Assembly (NCBI RefSeq): GCF_013030945.1
Contig: NZ_JABBXF010000071.1
Coordinates: 1-64,000, forward strand
Direction: 5' to 3'
Origin: Streptomyces morookaense
Lineage (GTDB): Bacteria; Actinomycetota; Actinomycetes; Streptomycetales; Streptomycetaceae
DNA: 64,000 bases
Part shown: piece by piece, positions 8,232 through 16,082 of the stretch
How the letters are laid out: every line of letters begins with the position of its first letter
How positions within the stretch are numbered: the stretch's first letter is position 1
Notes under the pieces: model-generated
What the model was told of the DNA's origin: nothing
Database searches by the model: none
What the model saw: the letters and a program-made list of their open reading frames with translations, nothing else
Position numbers and translations under genes: made by a program

Positions 8232-9677
8232 GTGAGTGACACCCCATTCGGATTCGGTCTTCCGCCGGAGGAGCCGGAGGACGGCGACAACGGCAAGAAG
8301 AAGGGCGGTGGCCAGGGTGGCGGACAGGGCCCTGCGAATCCCTTCGGCTTCGGCGGGCCGGCGGGCGGCGGGGACAACCCGTTCGCCGCGATGTTCGGTT
8401 CGATGAACCCGAACGACCTGGGCGCCGCCTTCCAGCAGCTCGGCCAGATGCTCTCCTACGAGGGCGGCCCGGTGAACTGGGACATGGCCAAGGACATCGC
8501 GCGCCGCACCGTCGCCCAGGGCACCGCCGACGGCAGCAAGGACGCCAGCGTCTCGGCCGGCGAGCGGGCCGGGGTCGAGGAGGCCGTGCGGCTGGCCGAC
8601 CTGTGGCTCGACGGCGTGACGTCGCTGCCCTCGGGCTCCGGCACCGCCGTGGCGTGGAGCCGCGCCGAGTGGGTCGAGGCGACCCTCCCGGTGTGGAAGG
8701 ACCTGGTCGACCCGGTCGCCGAGCGGGTCGGCGCGGCCATGGGCGATGTGCTGCCCGAGGAGATGCAGGCCATGGCGGGCCCGCTGCTCGGCATGATGCG
8801 CAGCATGGGCGGGGCCATGTTCGGCACCCAGATCGGCCAGGCCGTGGGCGTCCTGGCGGGCGAGGTGGTCGGTTCCACCGACATCGGCCTGCCGCTCGGT
8901 CCGGCCGGCAAGGCCGCGCTGCTGCCGGTGAACATCGCCGCGCTCGGCTCCGGGCTCGGCGTCCCGCAGGACCAGGTGCGCCTGTACCTGGCCCTGCGCG
9001 AGGCCGCCCACCAGCGGCTCTTCGCCCATGTGCCGTGGCTGCGCTCGCACCTGTTCGGCGCCGTCGAGGGCTACGCCCGGGGCATCAAGGTCGACACCTC
9101 GAAGCTGGAGGACGTGGTCGGCCAGCTCGACCCCACGCACCCCGAGCAGCTCCAGGAGGCGCTGCAGCAGGGCATGTTCCAGCCGGAGGACAGCCCGGAG
9201 CAGAAGGCGGCCCTGGCCCGCCTGGAGACCGCTCTGGCGCTCGTCGAGGGCTGGGTCGACGCCGTCGTCCACGCCGCGGCCGCACCGCACCTGCCGTCCG
9301 CCGACGCGCTGCGCGAGACGCTGCGCAGGCGCCGCGCCACCGGCGGTCCCGCCGAGCAGACCTTCGCCACGCTGATCGGCCTGGAGCTGCGCCCCCGCCG
9401 GCTGCGGGACGCCTCCCGGCTGTGGGCCTCCCTGACGGACGCCCGCGGCGCGGACGGCCGCGACGCCCTCTGGGCGCACCCGGACATGCTGCCGACGGCG
9501 GCCGACCTGGACGACCCGGACGGCTTCGTCCACCGCGAGCACCTGGACTTCTCCGAGCTCGACAAGATGCTCGGCGAGGCGGCGGGCGGCGGCAAGGGCG
9601 ACGCCGGCGACGGCTCCGGCAAGGAGCAGGAGAACGGCGAGGACGGCGAGGACGGCAAGGACGGCAGCGACAAGTGA
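8232..9677 (+). CDS. DUF2342 zinc-dependent metalloprotease-like protein (Rv3195 orthologue)
   Basis: This 481-aa protein matches the actinobacterial DUF2342/zincin-like family represented by M. tuberculosis Rv3195. The N-terminal ~60 residues are Gly/Asn/Phe-rich, followed by an all-alpha core. 'LREAAHQRLFAHVPWLR' (about residue 255) is the family metal-site helix. The C-terminal ~40 residues are an acidic Gly/Glu/Asp/Lys tail. The GTG at 8232 has GAGG close upstream and begins the conserved 'SDTPFGFGLP'; the longer ATG at 8157 adds residues with no family resemblance. Its stop overlaps the GTG of the Nudix gene (GTGA), so the two are translationally coupled. Proteolysis is inferred from the family, not demonstrated here. 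Confidence 0.85.
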   Translation: MSDTPFGFGLPPEEPEDGDNGKKKGGGQGGGQGPANPFGFGGPAGGGDNPFAAMFGSMNPNDLGAAFQQLGQMLSYEGGPVNWDMAKDIARRTVAQGTADGSKDASVSAGERAGVEEAVRLADLWLDGVTSLPSGSGTAVAWSRAEWVEATLPVWKDLVDPVAERVGAAMGDVLPEEMQAMAGPLLGMMRSMGGAMFGTQIGQAVGVLAGEVVGSTDIGLPLGPAGKAALLPVNIAALGSGLGVPQDQVRLYLALREAAHQRLFAHVPWLRSHLFGAVEGYARGIKVDTSKLEDVVGQLDPTHPEQLQEALQQGMFQPEDSPEQKAALARLETALALVEGWVDAVVHAAAAPHLPSADALRETLRRRRATGGPAEQTFATLIGLELRPRRLRDASRLWASLTDARGADGRDALWAHPDMLPTAADLDDPDGFVHREHLDFSELDKMLGEAAGGGKGDAGDGSGKEQENGEDGEDGKDGSDK

Positions 9678-10195
9678 GCCTGCAGGAGAACGCGGTCCGC
9701 GTGCTGAAGGAGTACGCGGACCAGCCGGAGCTGCGCGGGCTCTACCTGGACCACCTGGCGGCCCATGCGGACGGCATGTGGAAGCCCTGCCAGGCGGGAC
9801 ACGTCACCGCCAGCGCGCTCGTGATCGACCCGGAACAGGGCCGGGTGCTGCTCACCCTGCACCGCAAGCTGCAGATGTGGCTGCAGATGGGCGGCCACTG
9901 CGAGCCGGGTGACACCACGCTGGAGGCGGCCGCCCTGCGGGAGGCCACCGAGGAGTCGGGCATCGCGAGCCTGACGCTGCTGCCGGGCGGCCCGGTGCGC
10001 CTGGACCGTCACCCCATCCCCGCGCCGTGCAACTGGCACCTGGACGTCCAGTACGCGGCGATCGCACCGCGGGGCGCGGCGGCGACGATCAGCGAAGAGT
10101 CGCTGGACCTGCGCTGGTTCGCCTACGACGAGGTGGCCGGGGTCGCGGACACATCCGTGGTCCGGCTGCTGGAGCGGACCCTCGCACGCCTGTAG
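9674..10195 (+). CDS. Nudix hydrolase
   Basis: This 173-aa protein carries a Nudix box at about residues 75-99: 'GGHCEPGD' followed by 'REATEESGI'. There is one extra residue between the Gly/Asp and the REx2EExG part compared with the textbook spacing. The REx2EE metal site itself is intact, so pyrophosphohydrolase activity is likely. Substrate cannot be read from the sequence. The GTG start lies inside the stop of the DUF2342 gene (GTGA overlap), which argues for an operon. A strong bidirectional hairpin follows 23 nt after its stop. Confidence 0.88.
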   Translation: MSLQENAVRVLKEYADQPELRGLYLDHLAAHADGMWKPCQAGHVTASALVIDPEQGRVLLTLHRKLQMWLQMGGHCEPGDTTLEAAALREATEESGIASLTLLPGGPVRLDRHPIPAPCNWHLDVQYAAIAPRGAAATISEESLDLRWFAYDEVAGVADTSVVRLLERTLARL

Positions 10196-10218
10196 CGGAA
10201 CAGCCGATGGGTAAATGC

Positions 10219-10252
10219 GTAAGGGGCGTCCACCAAGGGTGGGCACCCCTTA
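10219..10252. terminator. Bidirectional terminator between Nudix and TerD genes
   Basis: A 15-bp inverted repeat with two mismatches and a short AAGG-centred loop lies between convergent genes. Arms begin and end with GTAAGGGG/CCCCTTAC. Confidence 0.8.
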
Positions 10253-10259
10253 CACATGG

Positions 10260-11066
10260 TCAGCGGCCGAACTGAGCGCGTCGGCCCGGCACTCCGGGCG
10301 GCGGGGGCGGACCGGGCGGCGGCACGATGCCCCCGTACGACCCTCCACCGTGGGACCCTCCGCCGTACGGGCCGGACGGCGCGGGGCCGGTGGCGTCACC
10401 GGAGAAGTAGCCGGGCGGGGCGATGGGCGCGGCGAGAGTGGGCGCGTAGTGCAGCCCGGGGCCCTGCTCCGGGACGGGCTCGGGCAGCGGCTCGGGGACC
10501 GGCTGCTGCCCCTGTCCCTGCCCCTGTTCTTCGAGTTCTTCGAGGACCTCACCGCCGAAGTTCTTCAGCAGCGCCTCCAGTCCGCCGTCGAAGCCCTGGC
10601 CGACGGCGGCGAACCGCCACCCGTCCTTGCGGTAGACGTCGGCGAGCATCACGGCCCGCTCGGTGCTGAACTCCGCACCGGTGAAGGAGTACCGGGCGAT
10701 CTCCACCCCTCCCGCGACGAGACGGATGCAGCCGGGCCCGGTCTGGGACATCAGCCCCTCGCCGTCGACCGTCGCGGTGAAGGCGAGCTTGTGGATGTGT
10801 GCGGGGATCCGGTCGAGGGAGACCTGGAACGACTCCGTGTCACCGGCCTGCGGCCCGAGTTGGCGGATGGCCCCCTCGGGCGAGGCCGGCTGGTTGTAGA
10901 AGACGAAGTACCGGTCGTCGGAGAGCCGTTCACCGGCGTCCAGACCGAAGCAGCTGATGTCGAAGGCCACTCCGGGACCGCCCGCCTGCACCCCCACGTA
11001 CAGTTCGGTCCCCGCCGTCAGGTCGCTGATCCTGGCCCTGTGGCCGCGCTGGAATTCCCGGGACAT
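10260..11066 (-). CDS. TerD family protein with Pro/Gly-rich tail
   Basis: This 268-aa protein has an N-terminal TerD (calcium-binding, tellurite/stress resistance) domain over residues 1-185, with blocks 'YVGVQAGGPGVAFDISCFGLD', 'DDRYFVFYNQPASPEGAI', 'RIPAHIHKLAFTAT' and 'ADVYRKDGWRFAAVGQGF'. Its start is degenerate compared with canonical TerD. The C-terminal ~80 residues are rich in Gln, Pro, Gly and Tyr and look unstructured. The ATG at 11066 begins directly before the conserved domain. Longer in-frame starts exist but run into the neighbouring metallopeptidase gene. It lies 22 nt downstream of that gene on the same strand, so they may share a transcript. Confidence 0.85.
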   Translation of the reverse strand: MSREFQRGHRARISDLTAGTELYVGVQAGGPGVAFDISCFGLDAGERLSDDRYFVFYNQPASPEGAIRQLGPQAGDTESFQVSLDRIPAHIHKLAFTATVDGEGLMSQTGPGCIRLVAGGVEIARYSFTGAEFSTERAVMLADVYRKDGWRFAAVGQGFDGGLEALLKNFGGEVLEELEEQGQGQGQQPVPEPLPEPVPEQGPGLHYAPTLAAPIAPPGYFSGDATGPAPSGPYGGGSHGGGSYGGIVPPPGPPPPPGVPGRRAQFGR

Positions 11067-11088
11067 GTGCGCCAGGCTACCTGCAGCC

Positions 11089-11685
11089 TCACTCGCTGCG
11101 GGCGGCCGGGAGATGCGGCAACCGCTCGGCGGCGACCACCCCTTCGAGATATCCGCGGGCCCGCTCGGTGCGCGGATACGACTCCAGCAACTGCCAGAAG
11201 GCCGGCCCGTGCCCGGGGACGAGCAGATGCGCCAGCTCGTGCAGGAGCACATAGTCCACCACGTACTCGGGCATCCCCTGGAGCCGGTGCGAAAGCCGGA
11301 TGCTGCCCTCGGCGGGGGTGCAGGAACCCCAGCGGGTGTTCTGGTTGGTGACCCAGCGGACCGAGTCGGGGCGCGCCCGGCCGTCCAGGTACTGCTCGGA
11401 CAGCCGCCCGGCCCGCTCGGCGAGCTCGGCGTCGCCGAGCATCCTCCTGCTCTCCTGCGCCGCGAGCTTGTCGAGCATCACGGTGACCCAGCGCTGTTCC
11501 TCCGCGTCCGACATCCGCGCCGGGATCAGCACCACCGTCCGGTCGCCCTCGCGGTACGCGGAGACCGTTCTGCGGCGACGCGTGCTCCGCCGGACCTCGA
11601 CCGCGTGGCTCTCGGGCCCTCTGGAGTACGGGCTCGGGGCGCTGCGCGGTGGTCTTGCGGCACTGTGCAGGGGGTCGACGGGCAC
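11089..11685 (-). CDS. YgjP/M48-like zinc metallopeptidase (DUF45)
   Basis: This 198-aa protein contains the HExxH zinc helix in 'LLHELAHLLVPGHGPAFW' near residue 150, with the downstream His/Glu region expected of the YgjP (DUF45, WLM-like) family. Upstream is the conserved 'NTRWGSCTPAEGSIRLSHRL' block. No signal peptide is seen, so the enzyme should be cytoplasmic; the physiological substrate is unknown. The start is a GTG at 11685. The first ~35 residues are basic and Ser/Arg-rich and probably disordered. It is divergent from the ThiF-like gene; 11686-11881 is the intervening promoter region. Confidence 0.88.
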   Translation of the reverse strand: MPVDPLHSAARPPRSAPSPYSRGPESHAVEVRRSTRRRRTVSAYREGDRTVVLIPARMSDAEEQRWVTVMLDKLAAQESRRMLGDAELAERAGRLSEQYLDGRARPDSVRWVTNQNTRWGSCTPAEGSIRLSHRLQGMPEYVVDYVLLHELAHLLVPGHGPAFWQLLESYPRTERARGYLEGVVAAERLPHLPAARSE

Positions 11686-11881
11686 GCCCCGACGTTACCC
11701 GTTGACGGCGCGCGAAGTCCTGCCCGCGGCCCGGTTGTCGGCGAAACACACCCACAGCGCACGGCTTGTATGACAATCACTCCTCCCCTGTGGACAACTC
11801 CGCACACCCCCGCCCCCGGACGGGCATGCTGATCCCGTCGCCGACCGGATCGGCCCGGCCCGGCGAGACCGAGGGGGAACC

Positions 11882-13030
11882 ATGTCCGCACACCCGACGC
11901 CCACCGTCCGGGCCCGTCCCGGCTCCGCCCACCCGATGATCAAGCCCGCGCTGCGGCGGGCCTGGCGCGACCGCGCCCATGTGCAGTTCGGCGTGGGCCC
12001 GGCCCATGCCGTCCTCCTCGGCCCGGTCGACACCGCGACCAGCTGCTTCCTCGGCCTGCTCGACGGCACCCGCGGCCTGCCCCTGCTCCGCGAGGAGGCC
12101 CGGGGCATGGGACTGCCGGAGGGCAAGGCCGACGGCCTGGTGGAGCGGCTCGGCTCGGCCGGCCTGCTCGACGATCCGCGCGGCGGCGGCGAGGGCGCAG
12201 CCGCCCTGCGAGAACGGAGCGACGGCGACGCCCTCCAGCGGCTCCGGCCCGACCTGGCCTCGCTGTCGGTCCTCCACACCGAACCCGGCGCCGCGATGCG
12301 GCTGATGGCCGCGCGGCAGACCATGCGGGTACAGGTGCGTGGGGCCGGCCGGGTCGGCGCAGCCGTCGCGGCCCTGTTCTCGGCCTCGGGGATCGGCCGG
12401 GTGGATGTGATGGACGGTGGCTGCGTCGAGCCCTGGGACGTGGCGCCCGGCGGGGTGGACCCCGAGCGGACGGGTGAGCGCAGGGACGCCGCGGCCCGCC
12501 GGGCGGTCCGCCGGGCCGCGCCCCTGCCGGGCGTGCGCTCCCGCCCCGGGGGCAACGGGGATCCGGCCGCCGAGCCGCCCCTCGCCCTGGTGGTGTTCGC
12601 CCCGCGCGACGGGCTCGCGGCCTATGCACCCGACCCGGCGGCCTCCGAGGAGTTCCTTTCATCCGGTACTCCCCATATGTACACCGGAGTTCTGGAGGCG
12701 ACGGGAGTTGTGGGCCCGCTGGTGCTGCCGGGCGCGACGGCCTGCGCCGCCTGCATCGAGCTCGGGCGGGCCGAGCGGGACCCGGCGTGGCCGCGGATGC
12801 TCGCCCAGTGGAGGTCGGGCCGGGGGCCGGGGGTACCGTCTTGCGACATGGCACTGGCCACGGTCGTGGCGGGGCTGACCGTGGTGCGGGCGCTGGCCTT
12901 TCTCGACGGTGGGTCCGCCGCGGGTGCGGGGGTGCGGCTGGATCTGGCACTGCCGGGTCCCGCCTGGTCCCCGCGGCCCGTGGAACCGCATCCGCGGTGT
13001 CCGTGCGGCGCAGCGGGCACGGGACAATGA
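11882..13030 (+). CDS. ThiF-like / cyclodehydratase-type adenylyltransferase homologue
   Basis: This 382-aa protein has an N-terminal ~110-residue domain resembling the peptide-clamp part of TOMM cyclodehydratase ThiF-like proteins. A Rossmann-type segment near residue 145 ('VRGAGRVGAAVAALFSASG...VDVMDGG') and two Cys pairs ('ACAACIELG' near 280 and 'HPRCPCG' at the C-terminus) could bind zinc. The Arg and Asp residues used by active E1-like enzymes for ATP are not evident, so catalysis is doubtful. It occupies the position of Rv3196 in the conserved gene order. The Shine-Dalgarno GAGGGGG sits 4 nt before the ATG. The ABC1 kinase follows after 50 nt. No RiPP precursor is adjacent. Confidence 0.7.
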   Translation: MSAHPTPTVRARPGSAHPMIKPALRRAWRDRAHVQFGVGPAHAVLLGPVDTATSCFLGLLDGTRGLPLLREEARGMGLPEGKADGLVERLGSAGLLDDPRGGGEGAAALRERSDGDALQRLRPDLASLSVLHTEPGAAMRLMAARQTMRVQVRGAGRVGAAVAALFSASGIGRVDVMDGGCVEPWDVAPGGVDPERTGERRDAAARRAVRRAAPLPGVRSRPGGNGDPAAEPPLALVVFAPRDGLAAYAPDPAASEEFLSSGTPHMYTGVLEATGVVGPLVLPGATACAACIELGRAERDPAWPRMLAQWRSGRGPGVPSCDMALATVVAGLTVVRALAFLDGGSAAGAGVRLDLALPGPAWSPRPVEPHPRCPCGAAGTGQ

Positions 13031-13080
13031 CCCGGCAACCGCCGTCCGCGGCGTGGCTGTTCAGCGAGTTGGAGGGGCGC

Positions 13081-14445
13081 ATGTCTGATCTACCCCGCAA
13101 GGCGGTCACGCGGACCGCCAAGTTGGCCGCGCTGCCCTTGGGGTTCGCGGGGCGCACTGCGCTCGGGCTCGGCAAACGCATCGGCGGGCGGCCCGCGGAG
13201 ATGATCGCCGCGGAGCTCCAGCAGCGAACCGCCGAGCAGCTCTTCGCGACGCTGGGGCAGCTCAAGGGCGGGGCCATGAAGCTCGGTCAGGCGCTGTCCG
13301 TCTTCGAGTCGGCGCTGCCGGAACAGATCGCCGGCCCTTACCGGGCCGCGCTGACCAAGCTCCAGGAGGCCGCGCCGCCGCTGCCCACGGCGTCGGTGCA
13401 TGCGGCTCTGGCGGAGCGGCTCGGGGAGGACTGGCGGGATCTCTTCGAGGAGTTCGAGGACCGGCCCGCGGCAGCGGCGTCGATCGGGCAGGTGCACCGC
13501 GCGGTCTGGCACGACGGCCGCGAGGTCGCGGTCAAGGTGCAGTATCCGGGTGCGGGTGATGCGCTCCTGTCGGACTTGACGCAACTGGGCCGTTTCGCCC
13601 GGCTGCTGGGGCCGCTGATCCCCGGCATGGACATCAAGCCACTGATCACGGAGCTGCGCGACCGGGTCGCGGAGGAACTGGACTACGAGTTGGAAGCGCG
13701 GGCCCAGAGAGCGCATGCGCGTGAGTTCTCCGGCGACGGCGATGTGGTGGTGCCCGATGTGGTCCATCACGCCGACCAAGTGCTGGTGACGGAATGGCTG
13801 GACGGGGTGCCGCTGTCCGAGGTCATAGCGGAGGGCACCCAGGAGCAGCGTGACCGTGCGGGGCAGTTGCTGGCCCGGTTCCTCTTCTCCGGTGCGGCCC
13901 GCACGGGCCTGCTGCACGCCGATCCGCATCCGGGGAACTTCCGGCTGCTGACGGGGGACGCCCCGGACGGCCCGCCGGAGAAGTGGCAGCTGGGCGTGCT
14001 GGACTTCGGCACCGTCGACCGGCTCCCGCAGGGGCTCCCGGTCGAGATCGGCACCGCCTTGCGGCTGGCCCTGGAGGGCGATGCGGAAGCGGTCCACGAA
14101 CTGCTGCAGGACGAGGGCTTCGTCAAGCCGGAGATCGAACTGGATCCAGGAGCGATCCTCGACTACCTGATCCCGATCATCGAGCCTGCACAGGTGGATG
14201 CGTTCACCTTCACCCGCGACTGGCTGCGCTCCCAGGCAACCCGCATCGCCGACCCGCGCTCCCCCGCGTACCAGCTGGCCCGGCAGCTCAACCTGCCGCC
14301 GGCCTACCTGCTGATACACCGGGTGACGATGAGCACCATCGGAGTCCTGTGCCAACTGGGCGCCACAGTACGCCTGCGCGACGAAATGGAGGCGTGGGTC
14401 CCCGGCTTCGCCGAGGACGCCCGCAGCGAGGAAGCACCGGCCTGA
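13081..14445 (+). CDS. ABC1/UbiB atypical kinase (Rv3197 orthologue)
   Basis: This 454-aa AarF/ABC1 family protein carries the diagnostic KxGQ motif at residues 67-70 ('MKLGQALS'). The 'AAAASIGQVH' nucleotide loop follows, then the catalytic Lys in 'VAVKVQYPG', 'LDYELEA', the catalytic loop 'LHADPHPGNF' and metal-binding 'LDFGTVDRLP'. Family members support quinone biosynthesis or, in mycobacteria, macrolide resistance downstream of WhiB7. Its M. tuberculosis orthologue Rv3197 lies beside whiB7, as here. The ATG at 13081 has GGAGGGG upstream; the longer open frame extends into the ThiF-like gene. Function in this organism is inferred. Confidence 0.9.
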   Translation: MSDLPRKAVTRTAKLAALPLGFAGRTALGLGKRIGGRPAEMIAAELQQRTAEQLFATLGQLKGGAMKLGQALSVFESALPEQIAGPYRAALTKLQEAAPPLPTASVHAALAERLGEDWRDLFEEFEDRPAAAASIGQVHRAVWHDGREVAVKVQYPGAGDALLSDLTQLGRFARLLGPLIPGMDIKPLITELRDRVAEELDYELEARAQRAHAREFSGDGDVVVPDVVHHADQVLVTEWLDGVPLSEVIAEGTQEQRDRAGQLLARFLFSGAARTGLLHADPHPGNFRLLTGDAPDGPPEKWQLGVLDFGTVDRLPQGLPVEIGTALRLALEGDAEAVHELLQDEGFVKPEIELDPGAILDYLIPIIEPAQVDAFTFTRDWLRSQATRIADPRSPAYQLARQLNLPPAYLLIHRVTMSTIGVLCQLGATVRLRDEMEAWVPGFAEDARSEEAPA

Positions 14446-14454
14446 CGGTTTTCA

Positions 14455-14500
14455 GGGGGGGGAGGGGGTGGGGGCGGGGGGGGGAGGCCCCCCCGGGGGG
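14455..14500. repeat. G-run tract between convergent genes
   Basis: The plus strand has five or more runs of 4-10 G within about 45 nt, followed by a C run. This can form a G-quadruplex or a G/C hairpin. It lies between the convergent ABC1 kinase and zinc-ribbon genes and may serve as a transcription stop. Confidence 0.6.
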
Positions 14501-14525
14501 AGAGAATCAAAACCACCCCCTCCCC

Positions 14526-14780
14526 TCACCACCAGGACGAGTCCAAGCGCCCTTCGATGGATCTGATGTTGGCGCGGGAACAGGCGTCGCAGAAGTATCG
14601 GCGGGTGCCGTTCTCGACGGAGCAGGTCCAGGTCGGCGGCGTACCGTCGGCGGTGGTGCCACAGCGCGCGCAGGTGAGGGGCGCGACGTTCTCGGTGGCC
14701 TCAGGTTCCAACTGCACTGGTTTATGCGTCTTCTGGTCCACCTCCCAGACGATATCCCTGCGCATGGTCCGGGAGCGCAC
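14526..14780 (-). CDS. Small Cys-rich, zinc-ribbon-like protein, hypothetical
   Basis: The frame encodes up to 84 aa with two Cys pairs, 'LTCARCGT' and 'YFCDACSR', plus a single intervening Cys; the spacing suits a zinc ribbon. The C-terminus ends 'IEGRLDSSWW'. The start is either the GTG at 14780, directly after the wblC-operon terminator, or the ATG at 14765 ('MRRDIVWEV'); no Shine-Dalgarno decides. The gene lies downstream of wblC on the same strand, and its location next to the wblC operon is the only context clue. Function unknown. Confidence 0.6.
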   Translation of the reverse strand: MRSRTMRRDIVWEVDQKTHKPVQLEPEATENVAPLTCARCGTTADGTPPTWTCSVENGTRRYFCDACSRANIRSIEGRLDSSWW

Positions 14781-14783
14781 AAC

Positions 14784-14809
14784 GGGGCCGGTCCCGATGG
14801 ACCGGCCCC
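14784..14809 (-). terminator. Terminator of the wblC operon
   Basis: A perfect 11-bp G/C-rich stem (14784-14794 with 14799-14809) and a 4-nt loop start 11 nt beyond the stop of the wblC-downstream gene. No long U tract follows, which is common in Streptomyces. Confidence 0.7.
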
Positions 14810-14819
14810 GTGAGTCGTT

Positions 14820-15146
14820 TCAGTTCATCACGGCCATGGCCAGAGCTCGGCGGGCCCGCAGCGAGGCGCGTTCGGCGCGGCGCTGCATCCGCCGGGCGGC
14901 GACCAGCCGGACGGCCCTGCGTTCGGACTCGGCCTCCTGCAGGCGGTCCTGCATATGGGCCCGGGCCAGGGCTTCTGGGATGAGTTGCATTTCGAGGTTC
15001 CTGTTCTGGCGCGGCTTGAGCGCACCGGAGGTGTCACGGACGGGGGCTTCGGAGCCGAATGGCTCGGGGGACGGGCGCTGCATCGTCGGATCCTGCTTCT
15101 TGGGGTCGTGCGTCGTGGGGCGGTCGATGGTGCCGGCGGCGTTCAT
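14820..15146 (-). CDS. Conserved small basic protein coupled to wblC
   Basis: This 108-aa protein has an N-terminal ~55 residues rich in Pro, Asp and Thr, and a C-terminal half that is a strongly basic Arg/Ala/Glu helix ('ESERRAVRLVAARRMQRRAERASLRARRAL'-type pattern, heptad-like). The ATG overlaps the stop of wblC by ATGA, so it should be translated with WblC. The basic helix suggests nucleic-acid or protein binding, but I recognise no family with a known role. A strong hairpin follows its stop. Confidence 0.7.
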   Translation of the reverse strand: MNAAGTIDRPTTHDPKKQDPTMQRPSPEPFGSEAPVRDTSGALKPRQNRNLEMQLIPEALARAHMQDRLQEAESERRAVRLVAARRMQRRAERASLRARRALAMAVMN

Positions 15147-15502
15147 GCGGCGACCGGGTTCTTGCGCGGGCGGCCACGGGGCCGCTTGCGGGCGACGACC
15201 ACTCCCTGGACGAACAGCTCGCCGCCCCAGACGCCCCAGGGCTCCCGGCGGTCCATGGCGCCGGCCAGGCAGGCCTCGCGGAGCGGGCAGGTCTGGCAGA
15301 GCGACTTGGCGTACTCCACGTCGGCCGGGGACTCGGCGAAGAAGACCTCGGGGTCGTAGCTGCGGCAGGGAACCGAGCCGCCGAGGTTCTCGATGGCGTC
15401 GTCGAGCTCGGTCAGGGTGGTGAGGGGGGTCAAGGTGTCCTCCGTGGGCACAGGCGGGGGGATCAAGTCGGTGGCTGACGGGGTGTGCGTCGTGATCTGC
15501 AC
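15143..15502 (-). CDS. wblC: WhiB7-type transcription factor WblC
   Basis: WblC/WhiB7 is a [4Fe-4S] regulator that binds the primary sigma factor and activates intrinsic antibiotic-resistance genes. All signatures are present in 119 aa: Cys46, Cys69, Cys72 and Cys78 for the cluster, the 'GVWGG' turn at 89-93, and the AT-hook 'RPRGRPRK' at 107-114 that separates WhiB7 from other Wbl proteins. The start is the GTG at 15502. The gene keeps the actinobacterial neighbourhood beside uvrD2. Its long leader carries a translated ORF and a Rho-independent terminator, consistent with antibiotic-responsive attenuation. The downstream 108-aa gene overlaps by ATGA. Confidence 0.96.
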   Translation of the reverse strand: MQITTHTPSATDLIPPPVPTEDTLTPLTTLTELDDAIENLGGSVPCRSYDPEVFFAESPADVEYAKSLCQTCPLREACLAGAMDRREPWGVWGGELFVQGVVVARKRPRGRPRKNPVAA

Positions 15503-15568
15503 GGTGTCGTGTGTCCTCGTCTGTTGTTCCGGCTGGTGGCCGGGCTGGTTCCCCAGGCTTGGGGGGCA

Positions 15569-15640
15569 AGCAAAAGGGCCGCGGATCCCGGTGTGGGTTC
15601 CGCGGCCCTGGAAGGTGCCGACCTGATCGCGCCGATCAGG
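15569..15640 (-). promoter_or_regulatory. wblC leader attenuator (two hairpins, intrinsic terminator)
   Basis: Read on the minus strand, a first hairpin (15640-15622, perfect 7-bp CCTGATC/GATCAGG) contains the stop codon of the upstream leader ORF. Twelve nt later comes a perfect 11-bp stem (15609-15599 with 15585-15575) followed by TTTTGCTT, an intrinsic terminator about 70 nt before the wblC start. This is the arrangement expected for ribosome-mediated attenuation, as reported for whiB7 genes. An antiterminator pairing is not worked out here. Confidence 0.8.
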
Positions 15641-15926
15641 CTGGATCTCTCCAGGGTTCGAGCCCACGGAAGGCCCACATCGAGTCGTTCTGGTGCTGCA
15701 GGTGCAGGGATCCGGCGCCATTGGCCGCCGCCGCGAGGGCATAGGGCTTCGCCTGTGCCACCGCTGCTGCCGCTACCGCAGACGCCTTGGTCGGTCGCTC
15801 TTCGAAGAGGACCGGGACGTCGACGGACACACCGGTGCCCCGGAAGGAACCGGCGGTGAAGCCGAGCATGCTGGCGGAGCCGATCTGGCAATCGGTCATT
15901 TTGTTGCCTGCGATAAAGCTGATCAT
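15636..15926 (-). CDS. Candidate wblC leader ORF, hypothetical 96-aa protein
   Basis: The ATG at 15926 has a strong GAGGAGG about 8 nt upstream, and third positions are GC-rich, so it is likely translated. The protein starts 'MISFIAGNKMTD', has an Ala-rich centre and ends 'WAFRGLEPWRDPA'. It matches no family I know. Its TGA lies inside the first leader hairpin, 27 nt before the terminator stem of wblC. Whether it is a functional protein, or only a translated sensor whose ribosome occupancy controls readthrough, is open. Known whiB7 leaders have short uORFs; 96 codons would be long. The region 15927-16082 upstream should hold the wblC promoter. Confidence 0.55.
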   Translation of the reverse strand: MISFIAGNKMTDCQIGSASMLGFTAGSFRGTGVSVDVPVLFEERPTKASAVAAAAVAQAKPYALAAAANGAGSLHLQHQNDSMWAFRGLEPWRDPA

Positions 15927-16082
15927 TGTCTCCGCCTCCTCTCGGCGTCTCGGGGGACCGATGGTGCTCCGGTCCGGATCTTCGGTTTCGGTTCTGCAAG
16001 TACAGCATGGACACAACAGCTCTCGGAAGAACCGCTGTTTCCCTGCTCGGAAGGCTATGGGTATGCCCTCCGCGCGCGCAAA

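Noticed and set aside
11882..13030. ThiF-like gene as part of a second RiPP cluster
   Set aside because: No precursor, YcaO or dehydrogenase is adjacent and the gene belongs to the conserved Rv3195-Rv3197 order.
14820..15569. 249-aa minus ORF spanning the wblC region
   Set aside because: Upstream of the ATG at 15146 it is an alternative frame of wblC; only the last 108 codons form a gene.
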